Below, one piece after another: positions 23,931 to 36,224 of a stretch of 64,000 nt of DNA (its first letter is position 1; the number at the start of each line of letters is the position of its first letter). This stretch comes from Avena insularis. Taxonomy: Eukaryota; Streptophyta; Magnoliopsida; Poales; Poaceae. The translations under genes and the position numbers were made by a program. The notes under the pieces are model-generated. The model saw only the letters and a list, made by a program, of their open reading frames with translations. It did no database searches and was not told where the DNA came from. Location: NCBI GenBank assembly GCA_023614405.1, contig CM042694.1, positions 131,445,711 to 131,509,710 on the forward strand, read 5' to 3'.

Positions 23931-25906
23931 GCTTGTCCCCAAGCGAAACTGAGCTTAATAAACTTGGCCTCAAGTTAATGGAGTGAAGAGTCGATAAAAG
24001 AATACGGACAAGAAGCATCACATTCATCAAATACATAGATCATAATAGAAGACAACTCACTATTATATAACTCAACTTGCAATGAGTAAAGGAAACACAA
24101 TAAAGATACACAAAGTGAATTATAATTGGTAATGGCAAACTTAGCTCTTGGTCGAAGAATAGTTGATAATTTGCTGGAGTTCACAAATAGCTGGCTTTCA
24201 AAGATAGCTTTCAAAGTAGTAAACATCAAGATAAGAGCAAATGTGCAAAACAAGGAACATAAGAAACATGATTGAATAAATCATCATATGAATGAATGAA
24301 ACACATCAACTCAAAATACTTGCTGAGATAGAAGGGAGTAGGTTTACTGACTCAACTACAAAGTAAAAGAAAGGCCCTTCAAAGAGGGAAGCAGGGATTG
24401 CAAGTCTCGTAAAGAGCTCCCAAAAATTATGATACTTACTAGCTTTCATCTCTCATTGCCCCTATCATAGGCATCTTTAGGTGATTAAGGTTAAAGTGAT
24501 CAAAAATGAGGATATGCATTGACAAGTTGTAAGTTGAGAATCTCATGTCCCTTGAATACGAGGGCCACTCCTCATGCTACTCAAGTTTAGTCACCGGTAA
24601 GTTCTTGTCATCATAAGCATATGTGTATTATAGAGAACCGCCAATGGGGTACCCCTTGCCCGATGATACGGAAGAATCCCCATATCAAAATGACAAGGCA
24701 AGCAGACAACAAGTATCTCAGCAATCTTCTTATTTACCATGGGAATATGGTGCTTTTTTCTCTCTTTCCTCTTTTCATAATACCTCTTTTTTTTCTCTAT
24801 TTTTCTCAATCTCTATCTCTTTTTTTATAAGAAGAATGCTTCATAGATACTCGTTATGGTTACGCTGCAGGTTTCCACCATGTCAGCATGGATTAGACCA
24901 GCGGCCCAGGCGTTTCTCTAACACACATGCATAACTCCATGGACTTACAAGCTTCCCTTTCATTTCACACCAACGACATCCATAGACAAAAGAACATGAT
25001 ATCAACTTGGTACAAAGTACTAGTGCAATGCTGAAAGCGTTCCCCATGACAGTATGGTTCTGCTAATTCACAGTTTACAAAGCGCAAGCATATACGCAAC
25101 ATAAGTGAGCACAATGGTTCAAGTTTATTAAGTGCAAGAGAGTAAAGTGTGCCATCAAGTTCGTGAGAGCTTTAATCACTAATTTTCACATAACAAGTTT
25201 AATTTGGGAGGTATATAAAACAAGAATTTACTTGGAATAGCAATAATGCTACTAGGTAGGTATGGTGGACACAAATGGCAAAGGTTTTGGTTTAAAGGAG
25301 GTGGATGCACGAGAAGAATACCCTCTCAGTACAGGTTTTTGGCTAGCAAGGCTGGATAGCAAGTACAAGAGTTGAAGGAAACAACCAAGCATACAAATGA
25401 TAAAGACAAACATGCAATCTTTCTTGGAAGCACAAAAGATCTTAACTAGAGAATACTAGACTTATGAGCAAATCAAGAAAGAAAGATGATGAAATTATTT
25501 TCCTCTAGAGTACTTCTATCTTTTTCTTTTCAACTCTCAAAAAGGTGTTGCTACTGACCGAGCCAGGTTTGCCAAAACCAACTAAATTAACTCAATGATC
25601 CCAGAGTGATACTAATACTAACAACAAGATCAATCATATAACCACGAATTGAAAACTAACATAAGCTATGCAAGAGAGTGGATGATAGAACTTCTCATTA
25701 ATATTCCATAACGGAAACTCACACCAAGGGATACATATCTAACGAGAGAGGGGACACTTCCATAATGCAAACCATACTACAAAATAACTCCTCTATTCAT
25801 GATATGACTCTACTAATAAGGTAAAAAGATAGAAGATAGTGATGTGATACCGCGGCACTCCCCCAAGCTTGGAATAAACCAAGGGGATGCCAAACCTGAT
25901 GACGAA
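23931..25906 (-). other. Non-coding 3' interior of Athila-like element 1
   Basis: AT-rich and without a credible ORF. It is about 90% or more similar to 34251-36210 in reverse complement, so it is ordinary element interior conserved between the two arms. No pol remnant is seen. Confidence 0.6.
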
Positions 25907-26407
25907 TTACTCCTTAGGTGGTGGTGGTATCTTCTCATCTTCGTCCATCTTCTAGGGTAAAGGCTTCCCATCAACAAAGGACATCGTGGTTTCCAACATC
26001 CTGAAACTTGCAGCAACACTTATGCGTTTAAATCTAGCCTCATACTCACAATTTTGATTTCGAACGTCATAGAACTGTGCTTACAGTTCGTTGGTTGTTT
26101 GGCGGAGTGAGAAGACTTCATCTTTGAGTTCAGCAGTCTCCTTTTGGTGCTCGGTGATGAGTTTAGAACAAATCTTATGGATGATATCCACTTCGCGCTC
26201 CACCATCTTCATGTACCTAAAGACTTCTTACTCTAGTGCTTCCATCCTGTCCTCCAGACTTCCTTCACCTTTAGGGCCTTGAACCTCTTTAATCCGGACC
26301 TCCCCACCTTCGAGCAACAACTCCTTGGGATGAATCTTCAATTATCTCATGTATGGGTTGATGATATCTTCTAAGGAATCTCCCTTGGATGATCCAGAGG
26401 AAGACAT
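25907..26407 (-). pseudogene. Athila-like element 1 second ORF (coiled-coil-like, unknown function)
   Basis: The minus frame opens MSSSGSSKGDSLEDIINPYM, continues with IHPKELLLEGGEV, MKMVEREVDIIHKICSKLI and RNQNCEYEARFKRIS, and ends with a Pro-rich tail PPPPKE and stop. It has in-frame stops (near 26345, 26230, 26080 and 25955). The heptad-like Glu/Leu spacing suggests a coiled coil. I recognise the type from other gag-only grass Athila elements but know no function. The sister element has a different protein between the same ends. Confidence 0.6.
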
Positions 26408-27761
26408 TGTGGCTCCAAATCTGGGATTTTTACCTGGCAGAAACAGATCAAAACAAAAACACGACGAAAACACGATATACGGACCTCGGGGGATCCGGGG
26501 GGGTTATATATTATGAAGTTTCACATCAAAAGGAAGGTACTGGGAGAAAACGAGTATGAGGCGGAGTCCTGGGTGGACTCACCACCTGGTGGCGCGACCA
26601 GGGGAGGGCCCGCGCCACAGGGTGGTGTGAGCCACCCTGGCTCCGTTTCCGTCCCTTTTTCGCTTCGTAGCTTTCCTTATTGACTGAAAACTGCAAAAAT
26701 ATAGTTGGATAGTGTTTTCGTGGAACTTTTCTTACCAGAACTGTTACCTATTTGAAAACGGACTCTGCAGGTCTCTGAATTTGGTATCTAGTAGATTCTT
26801 CCGGAGGCACCACTTGAGTAACATCAATATCTTCATCTTCATACACTTATTACTTGAGTCATAAAACCTTTCTCTTACTTATTACACCATTATCTCCACT
26901 TCCTGGAAATTTCTTTCACACAAAATTTCACACAGTTCTCATTAGCAACATTAGTATAAGTGAAGTGATAAAACCTTTTTGAGTCCAACTTCAACTGAAA
27001 ACCATCAAAACATAGGCTACTGTAGCAACTCCTTCCGAAAACCCAAAAAGAATTCAAAAAGGAAATCGAATAAAGAAGCAGATGCAAGAGTGGCTAAATC
27101 AAAAACAGAACCAGGTAAAGATCAATTTTTTCGAAAATCTTCTGTTGCTCAAATCAAAAATGCAAAACTAACGAAAGTTAAATAACAACCTGGGGCAGAA
27201 GCACAAAAAATTATAGCTCAATCCGTCATACAGAGATCTCTCACGAATTTTTACGGTGAAGCACAAAAATCTGTTTCGGGACAGCAACTTCCCCAAATAT
27301 TACTTCTCTCTCATCAGAGGTTGATCTTGACACAAAAACCAAACAAAACGGATAAGGAGCGGTTACTACCGAAGTAATAACTTCCAAGACTCAAAGAAAC
27401 ACAAACAAACTGAAAGCAAAAACAAATTGGGTTGTCTCCCATAAAGCTCTTTATTTATAGCCATTAAGATGGGCATGATAATTTTGAAGAAGCTCTCATA
27501 GGGATATGAATTGAAGTGAAAGAGAGCATTAAGAAGCAAAAACACACACATTTAAGTCTAACCCACTTCCTATGCAAGGGAATTTTGTAAACAAACAAGT
27601 TGTTGAAACCAAAGGCTACTTGCATAAGAAGGCAAAAGAAGTGCAACATAAAAACTTTCAGCATAAAACGAGGAAACTTGATATTATTGAGATGCATAAG
27701 AACAGTTTTCCCTCTCTCATAGTAGCTTTCAGTATCATGCATAAACTTAACAATATAACTA
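26408..27761 (-). other. Athila-like element 1 spacer between gag and second ORF
   Basis: AT-rich interior with no intact frame; short remnants such as FPRFMLKVFMLH (minus, near 27660) are shared with the opposite arm at 32620-32700. A roughly 1.3-kb untranslated-looking gap between two ORFs suggests that the second ORF is expressed from a spliced or subgenomic RNA, which is an inference. Confidence 0.5.
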
Positions 27762-28896
27762 TCACAAGGAAAACACAGGAATACTAGCTCTCATAACACT
27801 ACTATGTGAAACAATATTAGAGGTATCCTTACAAAGGATAGGGTGTCCCTCTTTTTCATACTTGGTGACAAAGTCTTTCACATTTGCTATCATAGGTTCA
27901 TCAACCATTTGTTTATCAGGTTCAACAACTTTATTCATACTTTCATCTACCATACTAGCCATCATAGAATGTTCCTTTACCTTAACTGGGAAAGTCATTT
28001 TATCAATATAAGGTTTAGGTAAAACATGATTAGCAGTATAAACTTCAGTATTTCTTGCAGGAACACTCTTAGCAATATCTTTATAAGGTTCATGATACTT
28101 ATTCCACTTCTTTTTAGGCACTTCAATATAAGAAGCAAAAGCCTTAAAATAAGAAGCAATAGCTTGAGAGTCTAGACCATAAGCTTTTTTAATATTTTGA
28201 AAGTCATCAGTTCCCATAAAAGATTCAATGCATTCATAATCATAATTTATACATGACTTTCTACCTTTGTCATTCTCCCAAGCTTCAGCATTGTCTTGAA
28301 TATGATCTAGAAGGTCCCATTTAACTTCTTCTTCCATACGAGATAATGATCCAGCACAAGAAGCATCCAATAAATCTTTATCATGTAGAGGGAGCCTTGC
28401 ATAAAAGTTGTTGATAATAATATTGTTGGGGAGCTCATGAATGGGACATTTGAGCATTAGTAACTTCAATCTCCCCCAAGCTTGAGTTGTACTCTCTCCA
28501 TCAAGAGGCCAAAGTTGTATATTTGATTCCGATCTTTATGAATCTCACTAGGAGGATAAAACTTTGAATAAAAGAGAGGCACTATTTCCTCCCATTCCAG
28601 AGCTTGAGCATTCTTCAACAGCTTATACCAGTCCTCAACTCTTCCTTTCAGTGATAATGAGAATAGCTTCTTCTTAACTTGACCTGTAGTAATACCTGCA
28701 CACTTGAACAACCCGCATAATTTGTGTATAAAGAGTAAATGATCACCGGGATGGACAGAACATAGTAGTTATCCATAACACGATCAATAATTCTTGTAGG
28801 TATTTTGAAAACATCATTCTCAGCAGGTGGTGGCTTATCTACTACCTTAGCAGTGGTAGTAGCATTACCAAATAAGAAACTCAGCGAATTATCCAT
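27762..28896 (-). pseudogene. Athila-like gag (element 1)
   Basis: Frames starting MDNSLSFLFGNATTTAKVVD continue with LFSLSLKGRVEDWYKLLKNA and MKLLMLKCPIHELPNNIIIN, a plant retrotransposon gag domain, then WDLLDHIQDNAEAWEN and FASYIEVPKKKWNKYHEPY. The frame shifts near 28770 and 28470. The protein is about 90% identical to the gag of the opposite arm over the shared 220 residues by eye. Gag builds the particle. No zinc knuckle or protease follows. Confidence 0.8.
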
Positions 28897-28981
28897 AACA
28901 AAAATAAAGCAACTAGCAGAAGTAAACAATACTCACAGTAGAAGTTTCCTTTACCAGTTCCACTCTCCAATAGCGCTTCAC

Positions 28982-28999
28982 TCCCCGGCAACGGCGCCA
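28982..28999 (-). promoter_or_regulatory. Primer binding site, tRNA-Asp type (element 1)
   Basis: The minus strand reads TGGCGCCGTTGCCGGGGA, the primer site typical of Athila-lineage elements, eleven bases from the 5' LTR at 29011. Confidence 0.85.
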
Positions 29000-29010
29000 G
29001 AAAATAGTCT

Positions 29011-30137
29011 TGATGACCCACAAGTATAGGGGTGTATCGCAGTATTTTCGATAAGTAAGAGTGTCAAACCCAACGAGGAGCGGAAGCCGCTGGCTAGTGG
29101 TATGGATCAGGAATTCTCTGCAAATACTTAGCAAACGGATTTTTAGGGGTTTTCGATAAAGCAAGTAAACAAAGTACGAGTAAATAAAAGACAGTAGGAA
29201 TAAATGCAGCAAGTGGCCCAATCCTTTATGCAGCAAAGGACAAGCCGAATGTATTACTTAAGATGACCAAACGTTCTCGAGGACACATGGGAAGACTATC
29301 AAGTGCTTTCGCTTCATATAGTCGATTAATCTTCTTTAGCTTGCTAAGTGTTGTGTGGGTGAACCTGTGCTAATGTACCACCCCATCCAAGACTAATACA
29401 TACTTGTGATTATACCCCTTGCAAACATCCGTAAGTATAAGAAAGTAATTAAGGTAGAAACCTAACCACAACTTTAAACTCTAAGACCCTTACGTCCCTT
29501 GTGCAATGGTTTCCTAACGGGGGTTTAGGTTTTTGTCACTCTGGCAACCCCTACGATTAGTAGCCAAATACACAATGCATTCCCCTAGGCCCATATAGGT
29601 GAAGTGTCATGTAGTCGACGTTCACATGACACCACTAGAAGAAGTACACCACAACTTAAATAACAATCTATTGAATCTTTCTCAACGCAACTCCACTACT
29701 AACAACAAGACTTCTCCCATGTCCTCAAGAACAAAACGAACTACTGACAAGACATCATATGAATCATGATCAGAGATGGAATAATGATGTATAACAATCT
29801 GAACATAAACAATAATTCAATGGTTCACTCAATAGCATCAACTATAAAGAGTAATCAACATCGGGAAAGTTTCCCCTATGAACTATGCAAGATTCAACTC
29901 AATTGTTACAGCAATATGGAGATGGTGATGAGGGTGCTGATGGTGATGATGGTGGTGATGATGATGATGATACCTATGAAGTCCAACTTGATGGTGGTGT
30001 TGATGGCGATGATCTCCCCTCTTCGGGAAGGAATTCCCCCGACAGAAATCTGTCTGCCGGAGAGATCTTTCTCTCTCGGTGTTTTCCGCCCCGCAGAGGT
30101 GGCGAAATCTTTCTATGGTCGCTCCCCGAGTCTTAGG
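29011..30137 (-). repeat. Athila-like 5' LTR of element 1 (LTR B), lacking its first about 370 bp
   Basis: It matches LTR A from tgatgacccac up to gagtcttagg (30128-30137, equal to 23529-23538), then stops. The missing part is the upstream U3 region. It shares with LTR A features that the other pair lacks (for example cggtgtttt before the Pro/Gly-rich stretch), so A and B are one element's pair. Confidence 0.85.
30039..30060 (-). other. Conserved LTR hairpin, copy B
   Basis: The minus strand pairs CCGGCAG with CTGTCGG, with one G-T wobble at the fourth pair. Position and loop match the other three copies. Confidence 0.6.
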
Positions 30138-30147
30138 CGGCGGAATA
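30138..30147. other. Palindrome centre: 10-nt spacer between two facing truncated LTRs
   Basis: cggcggaata separates LTR B (minus) from LTR C (plus) and matches neither LTR at that place. It marks the axis of the 15.3-kb inverted repeat. Confidence 0.8.
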
Positions 30148-31258
30148 TTTGGCGTATATTATCCCCTCGAAACCCTAATACCTAGTGGCGACCACAGAAA
30201 GATTCCACCGCCTCTGTGGGGCGGAAAACTACAGAGAGAGAAAGATCTCTCCGGCAGACAGAATTCTACCGGGGGAATTCCTTCCCGGAGAGGGGAGATC
30301 GTCGCCATCAACACCACCATCAAGCTGGACTTCATCGGGATCATCCTCATCATCACCACCATCATCATCTCCACCAGCACCATCATCACAACTTCATACC
30401 GATGTAACAATTGGGTTGAATCTTGCATAGTTCTTATGTTGTAGTTGATGCTATTGAGTGGAACCATTGATTTATTGTTATGTTCAGATTGTTACTTATC
30501 ATTATATCATCTCTTATCTTGATCCATATGATGTCTTGTGAGTAGTTCGTTTTGTTCTTGAGGACATGGGAGAAGTCTGGAGTTGTGTTGAGAAAGATTC
30601 AATAGTTTGCTATTTAACTTGTGGTGTTATTCTTCTAGTGTTGTCATGTGAACGTCGACTACCTGACACTTCACCTTTATGGTCCTAGGGGAATGCATTG
30701 TGTATTTGGATACTAATCGTAAGGTTGGTGGAGGAAGTAAACCTCTAACTCACATTAGGAAACCTTTGCAAGGGAAAATCGTGGTCTTAGAGTTTTAAAG
30801 TTGGGGTTAGGTTTCTATCTTAATTACTTTCTTGTACTCGGATGCTTGCAAGGGGTATAATCCCAAGTATGTATTAGTCCTAGGGAAGGGACATTACATT
30901 ATGTGTCTTCACCACACAACAACTTATCAAACTAAAGAAGATTAATCAACTATAAAAAAGCGAAAAGCATATTCCATGTACTCTATGTGTAGAATGTTTG
31001 GTCATCTTAAGTAATACAACCGGCTTGTCTTTTGCTAAAGAAAGGATTGGGCCACTTGCTGCATTTATTATTATTGTCTTTTATTTGCTCACACTTTATT
31101 TATCTGCATTATCAAAACCCCCTAAAAATCCGTTTGCTAAGTATTTACAAAGAATTCCTGCTCCAAGCCACTCGCCAACACCTTCTGCTCCTCGTTGGGT
31201 TCGACACTCTTACTTATCGAAAATATTGCGATACACCCCCTATACTTGTGGGTCATCA
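30148..31258 (+). repeat. Athila-like 5' LTR of element 2 (LTR C), lacking its first about 358 bp
   Basis: It matches LTR D from tttggcgtatattatccc (30148, equal to 36583) to its end gtgggtcatca. It shares with D the string ggcggaaaacta, which A and B lack. Confidence 0.85.
30251..30272 (+). other. Conserved LTR hairpin, copy C
   Basis: CCGGCA pairs with TACCGG with one C-A mismatch. It lies within a larger stem between gatctctccgg (30244) and ccggagagg (30288). Confidence 0.55.
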
Positions 31259-31269
31259 AGACTATTTTC

Positions 31270-31287
31270 TGGCGCTGTTGCTAGGGA
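31270..31287 (+). promoter_or_regulatory. Primer binding site, tRNA-Asp type, mutated (element 2)
   Basis: tggcgctgttgctaggga differs at three bases from the intact site of element 1 and sits at the same distance from the LTR. Confidence 0.8.
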
Positions 31288-31379
31288 GTGAAGCGCTATT
31301 GGAAAGTGGAACTGGTAAAGAAAACTTCTATGATGAGTATTGTTTACTTCTGTTAGTTGTGTTATTTCAATATAAATAA

Positions 31380-32620
31380 TTCACTGAGTTTCTTATTTTG
31401 TAATGCTACTACCACTGCTAAGGTAGTAGATGAACCACCACCTGTTAAGGATGATACTTTTAAGATACCCACAAAAATTATTGATCGTGTTATGGATAAC
31501 TATTATGTTGGAGATGGAACTGTCCATCCCGGTGATCATTTGCTCTTTATACATGAATTATGCGGGTTGTTTAAGTGTGCAGGTATTACAACAGATTAAG
31601 TCAAGAATAAGTTATTCTCATTATCACTGAAAGGAAGAGCTGAGAAATGGTATAAGCTGCTGAAGAATTGTCAAGCTCTTGAATGGGAGGAAGTAGTGCC
31701 TCTCTTTTATTCAAAATTTTATCCTCCTAGTGAGATTCACAAAGATCGGAAAAATATACAACTTTTGGCCTCTTGATGGAGAGAGTACATCTCAAGCTTG
31801 GGGGAGATTGAAGTTACTAATGCTCAAATGTCCTACTCATGAGCTCCCCAACAATATTATTATCAATAACTTTTATGCAAGGCTTTCTCTTCATGATAAG
31901 GATTTATTGGATGCTTCTTGTGCTAGATCATTCACTCGCATGGAAGATGAAGCTAAATGGGATCTTCTGGACCGTATTCAAGATAATGCTGAAGCATGGG
32001 AGAATGGCAAAGGTAGAAAGTCAGGTATAAATTATGATTATGAATGCATTGAATCTTTTATGGGAACTGATGACTTTCAAAATATTAAAAATGCTTATGG
32101 TCTAGACTCTCAAGCTATTGCAACTTATTTTAAGGCTTTTGCTTCCTACATTGAAGTGCCTAAAAAGAAGTGGAATAAGTATCATGAACCTTATAAAGAT
32201 ATTGCTAAGAGTGTTCCTGCAAGAAATACTGAAGTTTATACTGCCAATCATGTTTCATCTGAACCTTACATTGAGAAAATGCCTTTCCCAGTTAAGATAA
32301 AGGAACATTCTATGATAGCTAGTATGGTTAATGAAAGTACAAATAAAGCTGTTGAACCTGATGAACAAGTAGCTATTGAACCTATGATACAAATGTGAAA
32401 GACTTTGTCACTAAATATGTAGAAGAGGGACACACTATCCTTTGTAAGGATATCCCTAATATTGTTTCACAAAGTAGTGTTATGAGAGCTAGTGTCCCTA
32501 TGTTTTCTATTAGGATAAGTGATCATTGCTACAATGGTTCTTGTGACAGTTATATCGTTAAATTTATGCATGATATTGAAAGTTATTATGAGAGGGGAAA
32601 GTATTCTAATGCATCTCAAT
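31380..32620 (+). pseudogene. Athila-like gag (element 2)
   Basis: The frame opens with NSLSFLFCNATTTAKVVDEP, has a stop near 31597, then runs through LKLLMLKCPTHELPNNIIIN, WDLLDRIQDNAEAWENGK, FMGTDDFQNIKNAYGLDSQ and FASYIEVPKKKWNKYHEPY. A frameshift near 32395 moves it into the frame ending ESYYERGKYSNAS. It is the counterpart of the minus-strand gag at 27762-28896 and is likewise broken. Confidence 0.8.
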
Positions 32621-33863
32621 AATATTAAGTTTCCTCGCTTTATGCTGAAAGTCTTTATGTTGCACTTGTTTTGCTTTCCTATGTTAGCAGGCCCTGGTTT
32701 CAACAATTTATTTTCTTACAAAATTCCCTTGCATAGGAAGTGGGTTAGACTTAAACATGTGTATTTTTGCTTCTTGATGCTCTCTTTTACTTCAATTCAT
32801 ATTCTTATGTGAGCATCATTGAAATTATTATGCCCATCTTAATGGCTATAAAGAAAGAGCTTTTTGGGAGACAACCCAATATATTTTTGCTTTTAGTTTG
32901 TTTTTGTTTCTTTGAGTCTTGGAATTTATTGCTTCCGCGATAACCTCTCCTTATCCCTTTGTTTAGTTTTTGTGTCAAGATCAACCTCTAATGAGAGAGA
33001 AGTAAGATTTGGGGAAGTTGTTGTCCCGAAACAGATTTTTATGCTTCGCTGTAAAAGTTCGTGAAAAATCTCTGAATGTCGGATTGAGCTGTAATTTTTT
33101 GTGCTTATGCTCCACGTAGTTATTTAACTTTCGTTAGTTTTGCACTTTTTGATTTGAGCAAAACAGAAGATTTTCGAAAAAAATGATCTTTACCTGCTAG
33201 TCTGTTTTGACAGATTTTTGCCACTCTTGGATTTGCCTCTTAAATCGATTTCCTTTTTGAATTATTTTTGGGTTTTCAGAAGGAGTTGTTTCAGTAGCTT
33301 ATGTTTTGATGGATTTCAGTTGAGATTGAACTTAAAAGGTTTATTACCTCGCTTATACTAATGTTGCTAATGAGAATTGTGTGAAGTTTAGTGTGAAAGA
33401 AATTTCTAGGTTAGTGGAGAAAATGGTGTAATAAGGAAGTGAAAGGTTTCATGACTCGAGCAATATGTGTATGAAGATGAAGATATTGATGCTATTCAAA
33501 TGGTAACTCCAGAAATTTTTATCAAAGACCAACTTCAAAGACCTGCAGAGTCTGTTTTCGAATAGGTAACAGTTCTGGTAAGTAAAAGTCCACGAAAAAT
33601 CTATCGAGTTATATTTTTGCAGTTTTTATCCAACAGGGAAGGCAACGAAGTGAAAGAGGGCTGGAAACGGAGCCAGGGTGGCTCACACCACCCCCTGGTG
33701 TAGCCCTCCTGGCCGCGCCAGCAGGTGGTGTGGCCACCTCGGACTCCGTCTCTGACCCCCTTTTCTCCAGTACCTTCCTTTTGTTGTAAAAATTCGTAAT
33801 ATATAATCCCCCGGATCCCCCGAGGTTCGTATATCGTGTTCTCGTCGTGTTTTCGCTATTCAG
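32621..33863 (+). other. Athila-like element 2 spacer between gag and second ORF
   Basis: T-rich interior, reverse-complementary to 26408-27740, without an intact ORF. A pyrimidine-rich stretch and an attcag just before the ATG at 33864 could act as a splice acceptor; this is inference. Confidence 0.45.
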
Positions 33864-34250
33864 ATGTCGTTTTAGGGTTCGTCTTCAGAGGACTATGAGC
33901 TGCGGCGCCGGCGCAATCTCCATCGCGACTTGGAGCGGAAGACCTTCGTAGGATGGGTGGAAGAAGAAAGGATCATAGCTAGACACGAAGATATGGATTG
34001 GAGCATCAAGGAGGAAGTGAAGGTCATGTCAGCAGGCGTGAAAGGACAAGGGCTAATACCTCCAATTCTAAACCTCAGTTCCTTCCCTGCAGCGGTGGAA
34101 GCTCTACGGGCCACTGATGAGTTTTGCGATAAGTACCAAGTCCTGAGGAGAAAGGTGGGTATACTTAAAGAAGAGAATAACATGCTGCACAAGATCCTGG
34201 AAGATTATCCCACTCCGATCGAGAGAACACCACCACCACCGAAGGAGTAA
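33864..34250 (+). pseudogene. Athila-like element 2 second ORF (unknown, different centre from element 1)
   Basis: After ATG TCG TTT there is an in-frame TAG. The frame then runs open: GSSSEDYELRRRRNLHRDL, ERKTFVGWVEEERIIARHED, MDWSIKEEVKVMSAGVKG, EALRATDEFCDKYQVLRRK, and a tail TPPPPKE with stop. It is basic and charged with likely helices. Flanking DNA on both sides matches element 1, but the protein body does not. Function unknown. Confidence 0.6.
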
Positions 34251-36209
34251 TTCGTCATCAGGTTTTGGCATCCCCTTGGTTTGTTCCAATCTTGGGGGAG
34301 TGCCGCGGTATCATATCACTATCTTCTATCTTTTTACCTTTTTAGTAGAGTCATATCATGAATAGAGAAATTATCATGTAGGATGGTTTGCATTATGGAA
34401 GTGTCCCCCCTCTAGTTAGATATATATGTATCCCTTGGTGTGAGTTGCCGTTATGGAATATTAATGAGAAGTTCTTTCATTTACTCTTTTGCATATCTTA
34501 TATTAGTTTTCAATTTTTTTTATATGATTGATCTTGTTGTTAGTATGGGTATCACTTTGGGATCATTAAGTAAATTTTGTTGGTTTTGGCAAACCTGGCT
34601 CGGTCAGTAGCAACACTATTTTTATGATTGAATGAAAAGGATAAAAGTACTCTAAATAAATATAACTTCATCATCATCTTTCTTGAGTTGCTCATAAGCT
34701 TAGTATTCTCTAGTTAAGATCTTTTGTGCTTCTAAGAAAGATTGCATGTTTGTTTTTATCACCTGTATGTTTGTTTGTTTCCTTCAACTCTTATGCTTGC
34801 TACCCAGCCTTGCTAGCCAAAAACCTGTACTGAGAGGGAATGCTTCTCGTGCATCCAATCCTTAAACCAAAACCTATGCCATTTGTGTCCACCATACCTA
34901 ACTATTAGCACTATTGCTATTCCAAGTAAATTCATGTTTCTATATACATTCCGAATTAAACTTGTTATGTGAAAATTAGTGATTAAAGCTCTCACGAACT
35001 TGATGGCACACTTTACTTTCTTGCACTTAATAAACTTGAACCATTGTGCCCATCTATGTTGCATATATGCTTATGCTTTGTAAGTTGTGAATTAGCAGAA
35101 TCATGCTATCTTGGGGAACGCTTTCAACATTGCACTTTATTTAGTTGATATCATGATCTTTTGTTTATGGATGTCGTCCGTGTGAAATGAAAGGGGAGCT
35201 AAGTCCATGGTGTTATGTATGTGTGTTAGAGAAACGCCTGGACCGCTGGTCTAATCCATGCCTAATCATGGTGGAAACCTGCAGCGTAACCATAATGAGC
35301 AATCTATGAAGCATTCTTCTTATAAAAAAAGAGATAGAGATTGAGAAAAAAAGAGATGAGAAAAGAGGAAAGAGAGAAAAAAGCACCATTTTCCTATGGT
35401 AAATAATAAGATTGCTGAGATGCTCATTGTCTGCTTGCCTTGTCATTTTGATATGGGGATTCTTCCGTATCATCGGGCAAGGGATACCCTGTTGGCGGTT
35501 CTCTATGATACACATATACTTACTATGACAAGAACTTACCGGTAACTAAACTTGAGTAGCATGAGGAGCGGCCCTCGTATTCAAGGGACATGAGATTTCA
35601 ACTTACAACTTGTCAAGTATATCCTCATATTTGATGACTTTAACCTTAATCACCTAAAGATGCCTATGATAGGGGCAATGAGATCTGAAAGCTAATAAGT
35701 ACCATAATTTTTGGAAGCTCTTTATGAAACTTGAAATTCCTGCTTCCCTCTGCGAAGGGCCTATCTTTTACTTTTTAGTTGAGTCAGTAAACCTATTCCC
35801 TTCTATCTCAGCAAGTATTTTGAGTTGTTGTGTTTTAGTCATTCATATGATGATTTATTTAATCATGTTTCTTATGTTCCTTATTTTGCACGTTTCTCTT
35901 ATCTTCGTGTTATTACTTTGAAAGCTATCATTGAAAACCCGTTATGTGTGAACTCTTGCAAATTATCAACTATTCTTCGACCAAGAGCTAAGTTTGCCAT
36001 TACCAATTGTTATTTACTTTATGTATCTTTACTTGTGTTTCCTTTACTTATTGCAAGTTAAGTTATATAATGGTGAGTTGTCTTCTATTATGATTTGTAT
36101 ATTGATGAATGTGATGCTTATTGTCTGTATTCTTTTATCGACTCTTCACTCCATAAACCTAAGGTCATGTTTATTGAGCTCAGTTTTCGCTTGAAGACAA
36201 GCGAAGTCT
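34251..36209 (+). other. Non-coding 3' interior of Athila-like element 2
   Basis: AT-rich, matching 23931-25906 in reverse complement. Short frames on both strands are chance. No pol remnant is seen. Confidence 0.6.
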
Positions 36210-36224
36210 AAGCTTGGGGGGAGT
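36210..36224 (+). promoter_or_regulatory. Athila-like element 2 polypurine tract
   Basis: aagcttggggggagt lies directly before the LTR start tgatacg at 36225. Confidence 0.8.

Larger units (their letters stand above)
22426..30137 (-). mobile_element. Athila-like Gypsy element 1 (gag-only, minus), left arm of a head-to-head palindrome
   Basis: In element orientation (minus): a 5'-truncated 5' LTR (30137-29011), a tRNA-Asp-type primer site (28999-28982), gag (28896-27762), a long AT-rich spacer, a second ORF (26407-25907), a polypurine tract and the complete 3' LTR (23908-22426). No integrase, reverse transcriptase or RNase H motif is found in the 5.1-kb interior, so it depends on another element's enzymes. 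The flank base string before 22426 is atcta. It meets a sister element in opposite orientation at 30137. Confidence 0.85.
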
